A DNA stretch of 64,000 nucleotides from Serinibacter salmoneus (lineage in GTDB: Bacteria; Actinomycetota; Actinomycetes; Actinomycetales; Beutenbergiaceae): the NCBI RefSeq assembly GCF_002563925.1, contig NZ_PDJD01000001.1, positions 2,920,973 through 2,984,972 of the forward strand, written 5' to 3'. The notes under the pieces were generated by a model that searched no databases, was not told where the DNA came from, and was given only the letters and a program-made list of their open reading frames with translations. A program made the position numbers and the translations under genes. Positions 42,617-51,238 of this stretch are shown here, in pieces. The stretch's first letter is position 1. The number at the start of each line of letters is the position of its first letter.

Positions 42617-43942
42617 CTACTCCTGGGTGAGGACGCGCAGCGCACCGTCCTGGCTGAGGCGCGCGAGGGCCTGGGCGACCAGCGTCCGTGGATCGGCGCC
42701 CTCGGGCTCCCCGAATGCCTCCACGACGGCCGCGGTGAGCTGCTCCACGGTGGCCTCCTGCGCGAGACGCTCCCACAGCACCGGACCGATCCCGGCCACG
42801 CGCAGGAGCCGGGTACCGACCAGCAGCGCGACCTCGCCGTCGCGCTCCACGCAGTCGTTGGCGCGGGCCCGGCCGAACCGCACCCGGCCGGCGCGCTCCA
42901 GGATCTCCTCGGCGCCGATGGGTTCGGTGGGTGCGACCACCCCCGTGGGGTGGGGGCCGCCGTCCGCCGGCCTGATCCGGGCGCTGGGATCTCCCTGTGC
43001 CGCCAGGCTCAGGACCTCCTCGACCGCGGCATCCAGCGTGCCCGCTTCCCGGTAGACGATCCGTTGGAAGCCGCCCGTGAGATCCCCGAGCCGGGCGATC
43101 CACTGCAGCCCACCCCGGGTGCTGGGGAGGTAGGAGGCCTGCTCCACGAGCAGGGCAAGCGCGTCCAGGGTGTCCACCGGCTCCACGGTGGCCTGCTCGG
43201 GCCCGTCGGTCCGGCGGTCCAGGACCACGACCGCGGCGATCCGCGGGTCCGGCGGAGCCGGGCGCAGACCCAGTTCACCCACGCCCCGCTGGACCTTGTG
43301 GGGTGTGTCCGGTTCGATCACCGAGAGCGGCTTGCGGTGGGCGAGCACCCGTCCCTCGGGGTCGATCCCGACCGTCTCGTCCGAGAGGTACCCGAACCGC
43401 TGCGCGAGGTGCCGGGTGGCGGTCGTCTTCCCTCGCCCGGAGGGCCCCACGAGGGCGACGACGTTGCCCTCCTCGTCGGCCAGGCCCGCGGCGTGCAGCA
43501 TGAGTAGTTCGTCCTCGCGGGCGTTGATGGCCGCGACGGTCACGGCGGAGGAGAGTCGCTCCATGAGCGCCTCGGTGCTGATCCCCCAGACATACTGCGC
43601 CAGCGGCTCACGTGCCTGCAGGTCCGCGGACGCCGCGGTGCGCACCTCGTGGTCGGACTCCACCCTGGGCACCAGGACGGCGACGGGAGCGACCGGCGAC
43701 GCGCCCCCGGAGGCCGGAGCGTGCCCGTCCTGGGAGGGGGAACCCGTCTGCGTCGCGGCGCCGTCCCACGCCGCAGCGACCTCCTGCGCGCGCACGGGAT
43801 CGAGATGGCTCAGGTCGAGGTCGATCCGGGAGCCGAGGACCTCCAGGGAGAGTCGGCTCGGGCCGGTGGGCGCGGAATCGGGCCGGGTAGGCCCGGCGAG
43901 GCCGGCGCGGCGTGACTTTGATCGGTCGGGCACGGGGATCAA
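42617..43942 (-). CDS. HPr-kinase-like P-loop protein with PqqD-like C-terminal domain
   Basis: The 441-residue protein has a P-loop GPSGRGKTTATRHLA in the setting LMLHAAGLADEEGNVVALVGPSGRGKTTAT, typical of HprK-like ATPases, followed by YLSDETVGID and a C-terminal domain (LLRVAGIGPVLWERLAQEATVEQLTAAVVEAFGEPEGADPRTLVAQALARL) that looks like PqqD. PqqD domains bind RiPP precursor peptides, and HprK-like/PqqD proteins occur in lasso-peptide clusters; here no cyclase, protease or precursor gene is near. A TTG at 43942 or GTG at 43933 may be the start. Function unknown. Confidence 0.75.
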   Translation of the reverse strand: MIPVPDRSKSRRAGLAGPTRPDSAPTGPSRLSLEVLGSRIDLDLSHLDPVRAQEVAAAWDGAATQTGSPSQDGHAPASGGASPVAPVAVLVPRVESDHEVRTAASADLQAREPLAQYVWGISTEALMERLSSAVTVAAINAREDELLMLHAAGLADEEGNVVALVGPSGRGKTTATRHLAQRFGYLSDETVGIDPEGRVLAHRKPLSVIEPDTPHKVQRGVGELGLRPAPPDPRIAAVVVLDRRTDGPEQATVEPVDTLDALALLVEQASYLPSTRGGLQWIARLGDLTGGFQRIVYREAGTLDAAVEEVLSLAAQGDPSARIRPADGGPHPTGVVAPTEPIGAEEILERAGRVRFGRARANDCVERDGEVALLVGTRLLRVAGIGPVLWERLAQEATVEQLTAAVVEAFGEPEGADPRTLVAQALARLSQDGALRVLTQE

Positions 43943-44051
43943 CGGTACTGGGTCGAGCCGCCACGGGCCCGTGGGCGGTCAGCGCGAGCCGCGCCCACCC
44001 GATCGACCGTTCCCGCGTGTGCATGCAGGTGCGACCGCTAGAGTCCAGCGG

Positions 44052-44795
44052 GTGAGTGCCCCCCGCCCGCGCAGCCGCCTGCGGCGCGCCCTGATCATCG
44101 TGGTCCTCGCGCTCGTGGCGCTCCTGGTCGCCGATCGCGTGACGGCCGCCGTCGTGGGTTCCAGGATCAGTGCCGTCATGACCACCGACCTTGCGGCGCA
44201 GGACGCCCGTGCCGGCGTCGCGGGGTTCCCGTTCCTGACTCAGCTGGCTGCGGGTGAACTGCGGCAGGTGAACGCCTCCGCCGGGTCGATCACCCTGGAG
44301 GGGGTCGAGCTGGAGAACGTGGCGGTGGATGCGAGCGACCTCCCGATCCGGGGCGAGGTGATCGCCGGTTCCGTGTCCCTCGCGGGCACCCTGCCCACCA
44401 CCTCCTTGCAGGGACTCGTCACCGAGGCGGTGCAGGAACGCGGCGGGCTGGTCGGGGCCGCGGTCGAGGTCACGGTGAGCACCGGCGACGGCGTGATCGG
44501 CCTGGAGGCCGCCATCCTCGGATTCGGGCTGCTGGAGGTGGACGTGACACCACGCGCGGACGGGGACGTGATCCACCTCGACATCACGGACGTGCGGTTG
44601 GAGGGCACCGACGTGGATCTGGCCTCGCTCCCGTTCGGGCTCGGCGACCTCCTGCTGGAGGCACTCTCGGACGCGACCCCCACGATCTCCGGGCTCCCCC
44701 CGGGCATGGCCCTCACCGAGGTGCGGGTCACCGACGCCGGAGTACGGGTGCGAGCCGTGGGCAGTGAGGTCGATCTCACCGCGTACACCGACTGA
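44052..44795 (+). CDS. DUF2993 (LmeA-like) lipid-binding membrane-anchored protein
   Basis: The 247-residue protein has one N-terminal membrane helix (LIIVVLALVALLVADRVT) and a DUF2993 domain (AGVAGFPFLTQLAAGELRQVNASAGSITLEGVELENVAVDASDL). This family includes LmeA, a mycobacterial phospholipid-binding protein linked to lipoarabinomannan. It would sit at the outer face of the plasma membrane. GTG 44052 is chosen from the conserved start; the open frame to 43170 is a shadow of the gene opposite. Confidence 0.85.
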   Translation: MSAPRPRSRLRRALIIVVLALVALLVADRVTAAVVGSRISAVMTTDLAAQDARAGVAGFPFLTQLAAGELRQVNASAGSITLEGVELENVAVDASDLPIRGEVIAGSVSLAGTLPTTSLQGLVTEAVQERGGLVGAAVEVTVSTGDGVIGLEAAILGFGLLEVDVTPRADGDVIHLDITDVRLEGTDVDLASLPFGLGDLLLEALSDATPTISGLPPGMALTEVRVTDAGVRVRAVGSEVDLTAYTD

Positions 44796-44805
44796 GGAGG
44801 ACTGG

Positions 44806-44819
44806 GGACGGCACCGTCC
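44806..44819. terminator. Small hairpin between DUF2993 and apt
   Basis: GGACGG-CA-CCGTCC forms a 6-bp stem between the convergent genes; weak evidence for termination. Confidence 0.35.
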
Positions 44820-44838
44820 GCCTCGGCGGCAGCCGGGG

Positions 44839-45372
44839 CTACTCCTCGTAGCTGACCAGTGCGGTGACCTGGTCGATATCCCGCCGCAGCAGGAGGTCGC
44901 GCGGTTCGAGGAACGCGAGTTCCATCAGCACGGACACGGCCACGAGCGATCCCCCGAGCCGGTGGATCAGGTCAGCGGTGGCGGCCACCGTTCCACCGGT
45001 GGCGAGCACGTCGTCGACGATCAGCACACGGTCCCCCTGCGAGATCGCGTCGGTGTGGACCGCCAGCGTCTGGGTGCCGTACTCCAGGTCGTAGGTGGTC
45101 TCCACCGTGTCCCGCGGGAGTTTGCCGGACTTGCGCACCGGCACGAACCGCGCGCCCAGGGCCAGCGCCACCGGGGCCCCGACGATGAATCCCCTCGCCT
45201 CCATGCCGCAGACCACGTCGATGTCCTCGGGCGCCGAGGCCACCAGGGCGTCGACGGCTCGGCCGAAGGCCTCCGGGTCCGACAGCAGCGGCGTGATGTC
45301 CTTGAAGGTCACGCCGGGCTTGGGGAAGTCGGGTACGTCGCCGATGTAGGCGGCGATGTCGAAGTCGCTCAA
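44839..45372 (-). CDS. apt: Adenine phosphoribosyltransferase Apt
   Basis: The 177-residue protein has the PRPP-binding motif VLIVDDVLATGGT (about residues 113-125) and FVPVRKSGKLPRDTV of type I phosphoribosyltransferases; the sequence VVCGMEARGFIVGAPVALALGA is specific to Apt. It salvages adenine with PRPP to AMP. Its start overlaps the stop of the CopD-CtaG gene by four bases, an odd but real translational coupling. Confidence 0.95.
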   Translation of the reverse strand: MSDFDIAAYIGDVPDFPKPGVTFKDITPLLSDPEAFGRAVDALVASAPEDIDVVCGMEARGFIVGAPVALALGARFVPVRKSGKLPRDTVETTYDLEYGTQTLAVHTDAISQGDRVLIVDDVLATGGTVAATADLIHRLGGSLVAVSVLMELAFLEPRDLLLRRDIDQVTALVSYEE

Positions 45373-47465
45373 CGGGTCTCCTGTGTGGGGTTGTCGCGCG
45401 GGGAACGGCCGTCGTCAGTCTCCCCCGCTGTGCCGCCGCCCGCCATTCGCGCGAGCATCGCGTTGTAGGCCGCGAGGTCCGCCTCGCCGTCGCGCGCGGC
45501 CGCGCGGTCCAGGCGGATGGCGGTGCGCTCGTCGTCGCGGATCCAGGCGATGCCGAGCGCCACCGCCAGCACCAGTGAGGGCACCTCACCGAACGCCCAC
45601 GCGTAGTAGCCGCCGAGCTGTTGGTCGGCGAGGGCGTCCACACCCCAGGGCAGTCCGAGCGCCCCGAACCAGGGCGCAGCAATGAGACTGGTGGACTGGG
45701 CGATGAAGAGACCGAAGAAGGCGTGGAAGCCCATCGTGGCGAACAGCAGCAGCAGCCGGATCGGATAGCCGGGCCTGGTGGGGCCCGGGTCGATCCCGAT
45801 CAACGCATTCACGAACAGGTACCCGGTGAGGGTGAAGTGCACGATCATCCACAGGTGCACCAGGTGGTTGGACAGGGAGTACTGGAACAGCGGGGTGAAA
45901 TAGAAGACGAACATGCTCAGCACCACGTTGATCGCCGCGATCACCGGGTTGCCGAAGAAGGCCGCGAGCCTGCTGTGCACGACGGCGAGCATCAGTTCGC
46001 GTGGACCCAGAGACCCGTCCTGGCGGCCCGGCAGGGCTCGCAGCGCAAGGGTCACGGGGGCGGCCAGCACCAGGAAGATGGGGATGAGCATCACCAGCAG
46101 CATGTGCTGCACCATGTGCGCGCTGAACAGGATCATCCCGTACACCGCCGCGCCGCCGGAGGTCACCCAGGCCAGCACGCCGAGGCCCAGCAACCCCCAC
46201 GCCACCCGCAGCCAGGGCCACGCGTCGCCCCGCCGGCGCAGTCGCAGGCACCAGCGCACCAGCATCACCGCCGCCGAGCCGATCCCGGCGAGCACGAGCA
46301 CGTCCGGCCGCACGAAGAACGCCCACCCGAACGCCGTGGGCTGCACCGGGACCGGGTAACCCGTGATCAGCTCCCCCGGGCTCGGGGCCTCCAAGGGGAT
46401 CTCGGGCACCGGCGGCGGCGTGCTGGACAGCGTCGTGGCCATCCCGATCACGGCTGCCGCCACCAGTACCTCCACGGCGATCAGCCGCCAGAAGAGTGCG
46501 CTTGCGCCGTCGGCAAGCCGGGGAATCGTGCGGCGGCGGTGCCACAGCCCGAGCAGCCCGAGGGCGAGGGTGAGCAACGCCTTGCCGATCAGCAGTGCCC
46601 CGTAGGGCGTCAGGAGGTCGGAGGGGCCGGCGAGCCGCACTGTGGCACTGGCCACACCGGAGACCACCACGAGCGCGAGAGACCACGCCGCGATCGCGGA
46701 GTACCGGGAGGCCGCGGAGCGCACGTCCCGGCCGATCCGTGGGGAGACGATCATCAGCACCACGAGCCCGCCGATCCACATGGTCACGGGGATCAGGTGC
46801 AGATAGAGCGCGCCGACGGCGAGGATGTGGTCGGCGGCCCCGGCGGCGTGCCCGGAGGCGGCCACCGGAATGAAGGCTACGGCGCCCGCCACGACCGACC
46901 ATGCGGCGCCGGCCGCGCTCGCCGTGGCGACCGCTGCGAGCGCCGTCACGGCCGTCAGGGCCAGGGCCCACAGACCGGCCTGTCCCAGCTCGATGCGCGT
47001 CAGGAACAACTCCAGCTCGGCGGTGAAGCCGGGTTCGGTGGGCGCACGCCCGGCCACCTGCGCGTAGGTGAGGACGAGCTGCACACCCACGCCGAGCGTC
47101 CACACCACCGAGGCCGCGGCCGCGGTGCGCTGCGCGATCGGCCAGGCTGCGCCGTCGGGCCGCACCCGGGGCCCCCGGGGCGCGCGAGCACCGCCCGAAC
47201 GTCCGCGCCCCGCACCCGGTACCTGGCGCTGTGGGAGCACGAAGGCTGCGAGCGTAAGGGCACCCATCGTCACGGTCGCAGCCGTGGTGACCAGCAGGTC
47301 GGTAACCGGCAGGCCCCAGCGCACCAGAGCGCCGGGGTCGCTCAGCGCCGTTGCCTCCACTGCTCCGCTGAGGGAGGCGGTCACGGCGGTCACCACGATC
47401 GCGAGGACTGCGGCGGAGGCCAGGGTGCGCACTCTCCAGCGGGTCGAGGGTGCGGGAGATGTCAC
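45369..47465 (-). CDS. CopD-CtaG fusion, copper handling/cytochrome oxidase assembly protein
   Basis: The 698-residue polytopic protein joins an N-terminal CopD-like copper-resistance domain (helices around residues 100-360, with conserved His in YLHLIPVTMWIGG) and a C-terminal CtaG caa3-type domain (HMVQHMLLVMLIPIFLVLAAPVTLAL, HFTLTGYLFVNALIG). CtaG helps insert copper into oxidase subunit II. The fusion is common in Micrococcales. A 17-bp stem hairpin lies 32 bases upstream of the start. Confidence 0.9.
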   Translation of the reverse strand: MTSPAPSTRWRVRTLASAAVLAIVVTAVTASLSGAVEATALSDPGALVRWGLPVTDLLVTTAATVTMGALTLAAFVLPQRQVPGAGRGRSGGARAPRGPRVRPDGAAWPIAQRTAAAASVVWTLGVGVQLVLTYAQVAGRAPTEPGFTAELELFLTRIELGQAGLWALALTAVTALAAVATASAAGAAWSVVAGAVAFIPVAASGHAAGAADHILAVGALYLHLIPVTMWIGGLVVLMIVSPRIGRDVRSAASRYSAIAAWSLALVVVSGVASATVRLAGPSDLLTPYGALLIGKALLTLALGLLGLWHRRRTIPRLADGASALFWRLIAVEVLVAAAVIGMATTLSSTPPPVPEIPLEAPSPGELITGYPVPVQPTAFGWAFFVRPDVLVLAGIGSAAVMLVRWCLRLRRRGDAWPWLRVAWGLLGLGVLAWVTSGGAAVYGMILFSAHMVQHMLLVMLIPIFLVLAAPVTLALRALPGRQDGSLGPRELMLAVVHSRLAAFFGNPVIAAINVVLSMFVFYFTPLFQYSLSNHLVHLWMIVHFTLTGYLFVNALIGIDPGPTRPGYPIRLLLLFATMGFHAFFGLFIAQSTSLIAAPWFGALGLPWGVDALADQQLGGYYAWAFGEVPSLVLAVALGIAWIRDDERTAIRLDRAAARDGEADLAAYNAMLARMAGGGTAGETDDGRSPRDNPTQETR

Positions 47466-47497
47466 GTCACGAGCCTATGCGCTGGCGGGAGGGGTTC

Positions 47498-47540
47498 GCC
47501 GCAGGTCGGGGTTCGGGGGGGATGAACCCCGACCTACGGC
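47498..47540. promoter_or_regulatory. Inverted repeat upstream of the CopD-CtaG gene
   Basis: Arms GCCGCAGGTCGGGGTTC (47498-47514) and its complement with one mismatch (47524-47540) enclose nine bases. It may be an operator or a leader hairpin; copper control is only a guess. Confidence 0.5.
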
Positions 47541-47676
47541 ACTCACGCGGACGGGGGGGCGTCCACGGCCGGGCGCGTCATGAGGGGGTTGACGCCCCGG
47601 CACCCGCACGAATGCGGGGAACCGCCGGCCCTGCGCACACCGACCGAATCACATCGATTCGAGTCAGGCCCGCGCC

Positions 47677-47699
47677 AGTGACCGTGTCACTACTATAAC
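47677..47699 (+). promoter_or_regulatory. Putative promoter with overlapping dyad, moxR operon
   Basis: TATAAC (47694-47699) is a good -10 box and AGTGAC-CGT-GTCACT (47677-47691) is a perfect dyad directly before it, where it could block RNA polymerase. The moxR start is about 140 bases downstream. Nothing else coding is seen in 47541-47837. Confidence 0.45.
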
Positions 47700-47837
47700 C
47701 AGAGGACCCGACACGCTTCCACTCGAGCGAGCATGTTCCAGGAGGAATTCTCCGCCTGACGCGCCTCGAGCGGGGCCGCTCCCCCGAGCTGTGATCTCGC
47801 AGTGGCAGAATGAGCGCGTTCGTGGACGCCAACACCA

Positions 47838-48863
47838 ATGATCGGGGGCGCAGTGCCCACGCACCTTGCACCGACCACCTCGCCCATCTCCTACGAGGAG
47901 GCGACCCGCTCCTCGGAGCTGCTGGGACGCATCTCCCGGGTCTTCGACCAGCGGATCGTGGGCCAGCACGAGTTGCGCTCTGCCCTGGTCACCTCCTTGC
48001 TGGCGGGGGGTCACGTGCTCCTGGAGTCCGTGCCTGGCCTCGCCAAGACGCTGAGTGCGCACACCCTCGCCTCGGCCGTCGGCGGGAGTTTCCACCGCAT
48101 CCAGTGCACCCCGGACCTGATGCCGAACGACATCCTCGGCACCCAGATCTACAACTACGCGACCGGTGAGTTCTCCACCCAGCTCGGGCCGGTGCACGCC
48201 AACATGGTGCTGGTCGACGAGATCAACCGCTCCTCTGCCAAGACCCAGGCAGCGATGCTCGAGGCGATGGAGGAGCGCCAGACCTCCGTGGGCGGCGAGG
48301 TCTACCGACTCCCGGATCCGTTCATGGTGCTGGCCACCCAGAACCCCATCGAGGAGGAGGGCACCTACGTGCTGCCCGAGGCCCAGATGGACCGCTTCCT
48401 GATGAAGGTGACCCTGACCTACCCCGGTCCGGACGACGAGGTCGGCATCCTCGAGCGGGTCTCGGCCGGCAGCTTCGACCGCCCCCTCACGGCCGAACCG
48501 ATCAGCACCATGGAGGCGCTGCTCCTGCAACGCCTCACCGCGAAGGTCTACGTGGACACGGCCATCAAGCAGTACATCGTGGCGCTGGTGAACACCACCC
48601 GCGGCGGCGGCCCCCGGCCCGTGGCCGGACTCGGCCAGCACGTGCGGGTGGGCGCGAGCCCGCGTGGCTCGATCGCGCTGATGCGCGTGGCGCAGGCCAT
48701 CGCCCTGCAGGAGGGGCGCTCCTACGTGATCCCCGACGACGTGAAGCAGATGCGCTACGCCGTGCTGCGTCACCGCATCGTGCGCACCTACGACGCCCTC
48801 GCCAACGACGTCCCGCCGGAGTCCCTCATCGACGCGGTGTTCGCGGCGGTCCCCAGCCCGTGA
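47838..48863 (+). CDS. MoxR-family AAA+ ATPase
   Basis: The 341-residue protein has Walker A ESVPGLAKTLSAH, Walker B MVLVDEINRSSAKTQ and sensor motif LATQNPIEEEGTYVLPEAQMDRF, diagnostic of MoxR. MoxR ATPases act as chaperones for VWA or DUF58 proteins, here encoded by the next genes. ATG 47838 lacks a clear ribosome-binding site; GTG 47853 follows GGGGG and may be real. Stop overlaps the DUF58 start (GTGA). Confidence 0.93.
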   Translation: MIGGAVPTHLAPTTSPISYEEATRSSELLGRISRVFDQRIVGQHELRSALVTSLLAGGHVLLESVPGLAKTLSAHTLASAVGGSFHRIQCTPDLMPNDILGTQIYNYATGEFSTQLGPVHANMVLVDEINRSSAKTQAAMLEAMEERQTSVGGEVYRLPDPFMVLATQNPIEEEGTYVLPEAQMDRFLMKVTLTYPGPDDEVGILERVSAGSFDRPLTAEPISTMEALLLQRLTAKVYVDTAIKQYIVALVNTTRGGGPRPVAGLGQHVRVGASPRGSIALMRVAQAIALQEGRSYVIPDDVKQMRYAVLRHRIVRTYDALANDVPPESLIDAVFAAVPSP

Positions 48864-49771
48864 CGGCGCCCGCCCAGCGCACCACCGCCGCACGCTCCCG
48901 CCTCGAGGCCGTCCGGGCGCGTCTGGAGTTGCCGACCGTCCGGCACGCCGCCGGAGTCCTGGACGGCCGGCACCGGTCGATCTTCAGCGGGCACGGTCAG
49001 GACTTCGACGAGATGGCGCTCTACCTGCCGGGCGACGACGTGGGAGACATCGACTGGAAGGCCTCCGCAAGCACGGGCCACCCCGTGATCCGCCGGTTCC
49101 AACGGGAGTCCAACCTCGCCATGGCGCTGTGCGTGGACACCGGCCGCTCCATGGCGACCCTCGCGCCCGACGGCACGAGCAAGGCGGACCTGGCGACGTT
49201 CGTGTGCGACGTCGTGGGCTACCTCGCGCGCAGCCGGGGGGATCTCCTTGCCCTGGTGGCGGGCGACGCCGAACGGTCCGTGCAGGTCCCGGCGCGCGGC
49301 GGCACCACCCACATGGAGGCGCTGCTGCACCGTATCGCCGGCATGATCACGCTGGATGCGCCGCCCTCGGCGATGACCCACGTGCTGGACCTCACCCTGA
49401 CGTGGTTCACCAGACGCAGCCTGGTGGTGGTGGTCACCGACGAGGCCCGCCCCACCCGGGAGGCGGAGCAGACGATCAAGCGCCTGCGCGCCCGGCACGA
49501 GCTCATGGTGGTGCAGATCGCCGATGCGCTCCCCACCGACTTCGCCGGCGAGGTCGTGGCTGACGTGGACTCCCCGGTGCGACTGCCGCGGTTCCTGCGC
49601 GGACGTCAGGACGTCGCGACGGAGGCCCGCCGGGTGGCCGACACGCGCCAACGCGAGGTCACCGACATGCTGCGGCGCCACCGCGTGCCCAGCGTGGTGG
49701 TCCGCGGCGAGGACGACGTGGTGGACGCGCTCGCCGAGGTCCTGGCCAGGAGTCGCCGTGCCGGTTCCTGA
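48860..49771 (+). CDS. DUF58 domain protein
   Basis: The 303-residue protein has the DUF58 core FSGHGQDFDEMALYLPGDDVGDIDWKASASTGHPVIRRFQRES followed by a VWA-like fold (LCVDTGRSM). Partner of MoxR ATPases in cell-envelope or stress functions; exact role is not known. It overlaps moxR by four bases and the next gene by 14. Confidence 0.9.
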   Translation: MTAPAQRTTAARSRLEAVRARLELPTVRHAAGVLDGRHRSIFSGHGQDFDEMALYLPGDDVGDIDWKASASTGHPVIRRFQRESNLAMALCVDTGRSMATLAPDGTSKADLATFVCDVVGYLARSRGDLLALVAGDAERSVQVPARGGTTHMEALLHRIAGMITLDAPPSAMTHVLDLTLTWFTRRSLVVVVTDEARPTREAEQTIKRLRARHELMVVQIADALPTDFAGEVVADVDSPVRLPRFLRGRQDVATEARRVADTRQREVTDMLRRHRVPSVVVRGEDDVVDALAEVLARSRRAGS

Positions 49772-50210
49772 CATCGTGGCGGTCCCGCCGCAGGCCTACT
49801 CGGGTTGGCTGTGGCTCCTGGCCCTCCTGCTGCTGCTCGCCGTCGGCGCCTGGTACGTGGTGCTCCCGCGCCTGGCCAGGCGCGAGCCGGGGCACCCTGG
49901 CACCCCGGTGGATGCGCTGCGGCAGCAGCACCATGCACTCGTGGACGACGCTTACGCCCGGTACGAGGCGGGCGAGATCGACCTGCGCGCACTGCACCTG
50001 GAGTACAACCGGCTGCTGCGGGACTACGGCACCGCCCGCACCGGCCGCGACCTCAGCTCCCTCACCGCGCGTGACCTCGACCGGCTTGCGGACGCCGGCC
50101 CGCTGCGCGAGGCCCTGGACTCCTTCTCCGAGCCCGCCTTCGCGGCCGAGAGCGACGCCGAGGCACGCCGCGCCACCGAGACCACCCGGGCGGTGATCGC
50201 CTCATGGTGA
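49758..50210 (+). CDS. Small membrane protein of the MoxR operon
   Basis: The 150-residue protein has one N-terminal membrane helix (GWLWLLALLLLLAVGAWYVV) and a cytoplasmic helical region (HALVDDAYARYEAGEIDLRALHLEYNRLLRDY). GTG 49758 overlaps the DUF58 gene by 14 bases; GTG 49776 is possible. Such proteins of unknown function recur between DUF58 and VWA genes. Confidence 0.72.
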   Translation: MPVPDIVAVPPQAYSGWLWLLALLLLLAVGAWYVVLPRLARREPGHPGTPVDALRQQHHALVDDAYARYEAGEIDLRALHLEYNRLLRDYGTARTGRDLSSLTARDLDRLADAGPLREALDSFSEPAFAAESDAEARRATETTRAVIASW

Positions 50211-51238
50211 CCGCCGGACTGCAGCACTGGTGGGTGTTCGTGCTCGCCCTCGCCGCGCTCGTGGCCGCCTTCCTGCTCGGGTACCTGCGGCGTCGCCCCG
50301 CCCTCGGTGAGGCGCGGTGGGTCGCGAACGCCGGGTACCTCACCGCGCTGCCCTCCTTCACGCGTGCCCTCGGTCAGTACCGCCGCGGCCTGTGGGGCGC
50401 GGTCGTCCTGACCCTGCTGGCGGGGACCGCCGCCGGCGTGCTCGCCGCCCGCCCCGTGCAACGCGAGTCGACGAACCCCGAACTGGCCACGCGGGACATC
50501 GTCCTGTGCCTGGACGTCTCCGGATCGATGGTGGGGTACGACGCCGAGATCGTCGACACCTTCCTGGACCTGGTGGAGGAGTTCGACGGCGAGCGGATCG
50601 CCCTGTCCATCTGGAACCAGACCTCACGCACCGTGTTCCCCCTCACCGACGACTACGACCTGGTGCGGGAGGAACTGGCGCACGCCCAGGACGTGCTGGA
50701 CTTCGACGTCGCGACCCTGGACGACAACACCTACGACCCCGAGGACCTGGACTCCCTGATCGCGTTCATCGCCGGCACCGATGGGGGCAGCGAGACCGAC
50801 ACCTCCCTGATCGGCGACGGCCTGGCCAGTTGCGGGCTGCTGTTCGACGAGGCCGACGCGGAGCGCTCCCGCACCGTGATCCTCGCCTCCGACAACCAGG
50901 TGATCGGGGAGCCGGTGTTCTCGCTGGAGGACTCCGCCGACTTCATCGACCGCCGGGACATCAACCTGGTGGCGATCTACGGGGGCGAGGAGAGCCTCGC
51001 CTCCGAGGCAGCACGGACGGAGTACGAGACGATCGTCACCTCCCACGGCGGGCTGTTCTTCGAGGCAGCCGACCCCGAGGCCGTGCCCGCCATCCTGGAG
51101 TCCGTGGAACAGGAGCAGGCGGTCGATCTCGATGTGGAACCCGAGGTCACCATCACCGATGCGCCGGCCTGGCCGCTGGCCGTGCTCGGCGGCGCACTGC
51201 TGGTCCTGGGCGGGCTGCTGTGGAGGTTGCGACTATGA
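50204..51238 (+). CDS. VWA domain membrane protein (first)
   Basis: The 344-residue protein has N-terminal and C-terminal membrane helices and a VWA domain whose metal site is intact (DIVLCLDVSGSM). It overlaps its neighbours by seven and four bases. In MoxR operons such proteins are substrates or effectors of the ATPase; the role here is inferred. Confidence 0.87.
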   Translation: MVTAGLQHWWVFVLALAALVAAFLLGYLRRRPALGEARWVANAGYLTALPSFTRALGQYRRGLWGAVVLTLLAGTAAGVLAARPVQRESTNPELATRDIVLCLDVSGSMVGYDAEIVDTFLDLVEEFDGERIALSIWNQTSRTVFPLTDDYDLVREELAHAQDVLDFDVATLDDNTYDPEDLDSLIAFIAGTDGGSETDTSLIGDGLASCGLLFDEADAERSRTVILASDNQVIGEPVFSLEDSADFIDRRDINLVAIYGGEESLASEAARTEYETIVTSHGGLFFEAADPEAVPAILESVEQEQAVDLDVEPEVTITDAPAWPLAVLGGALLVLGGLLWRLRL

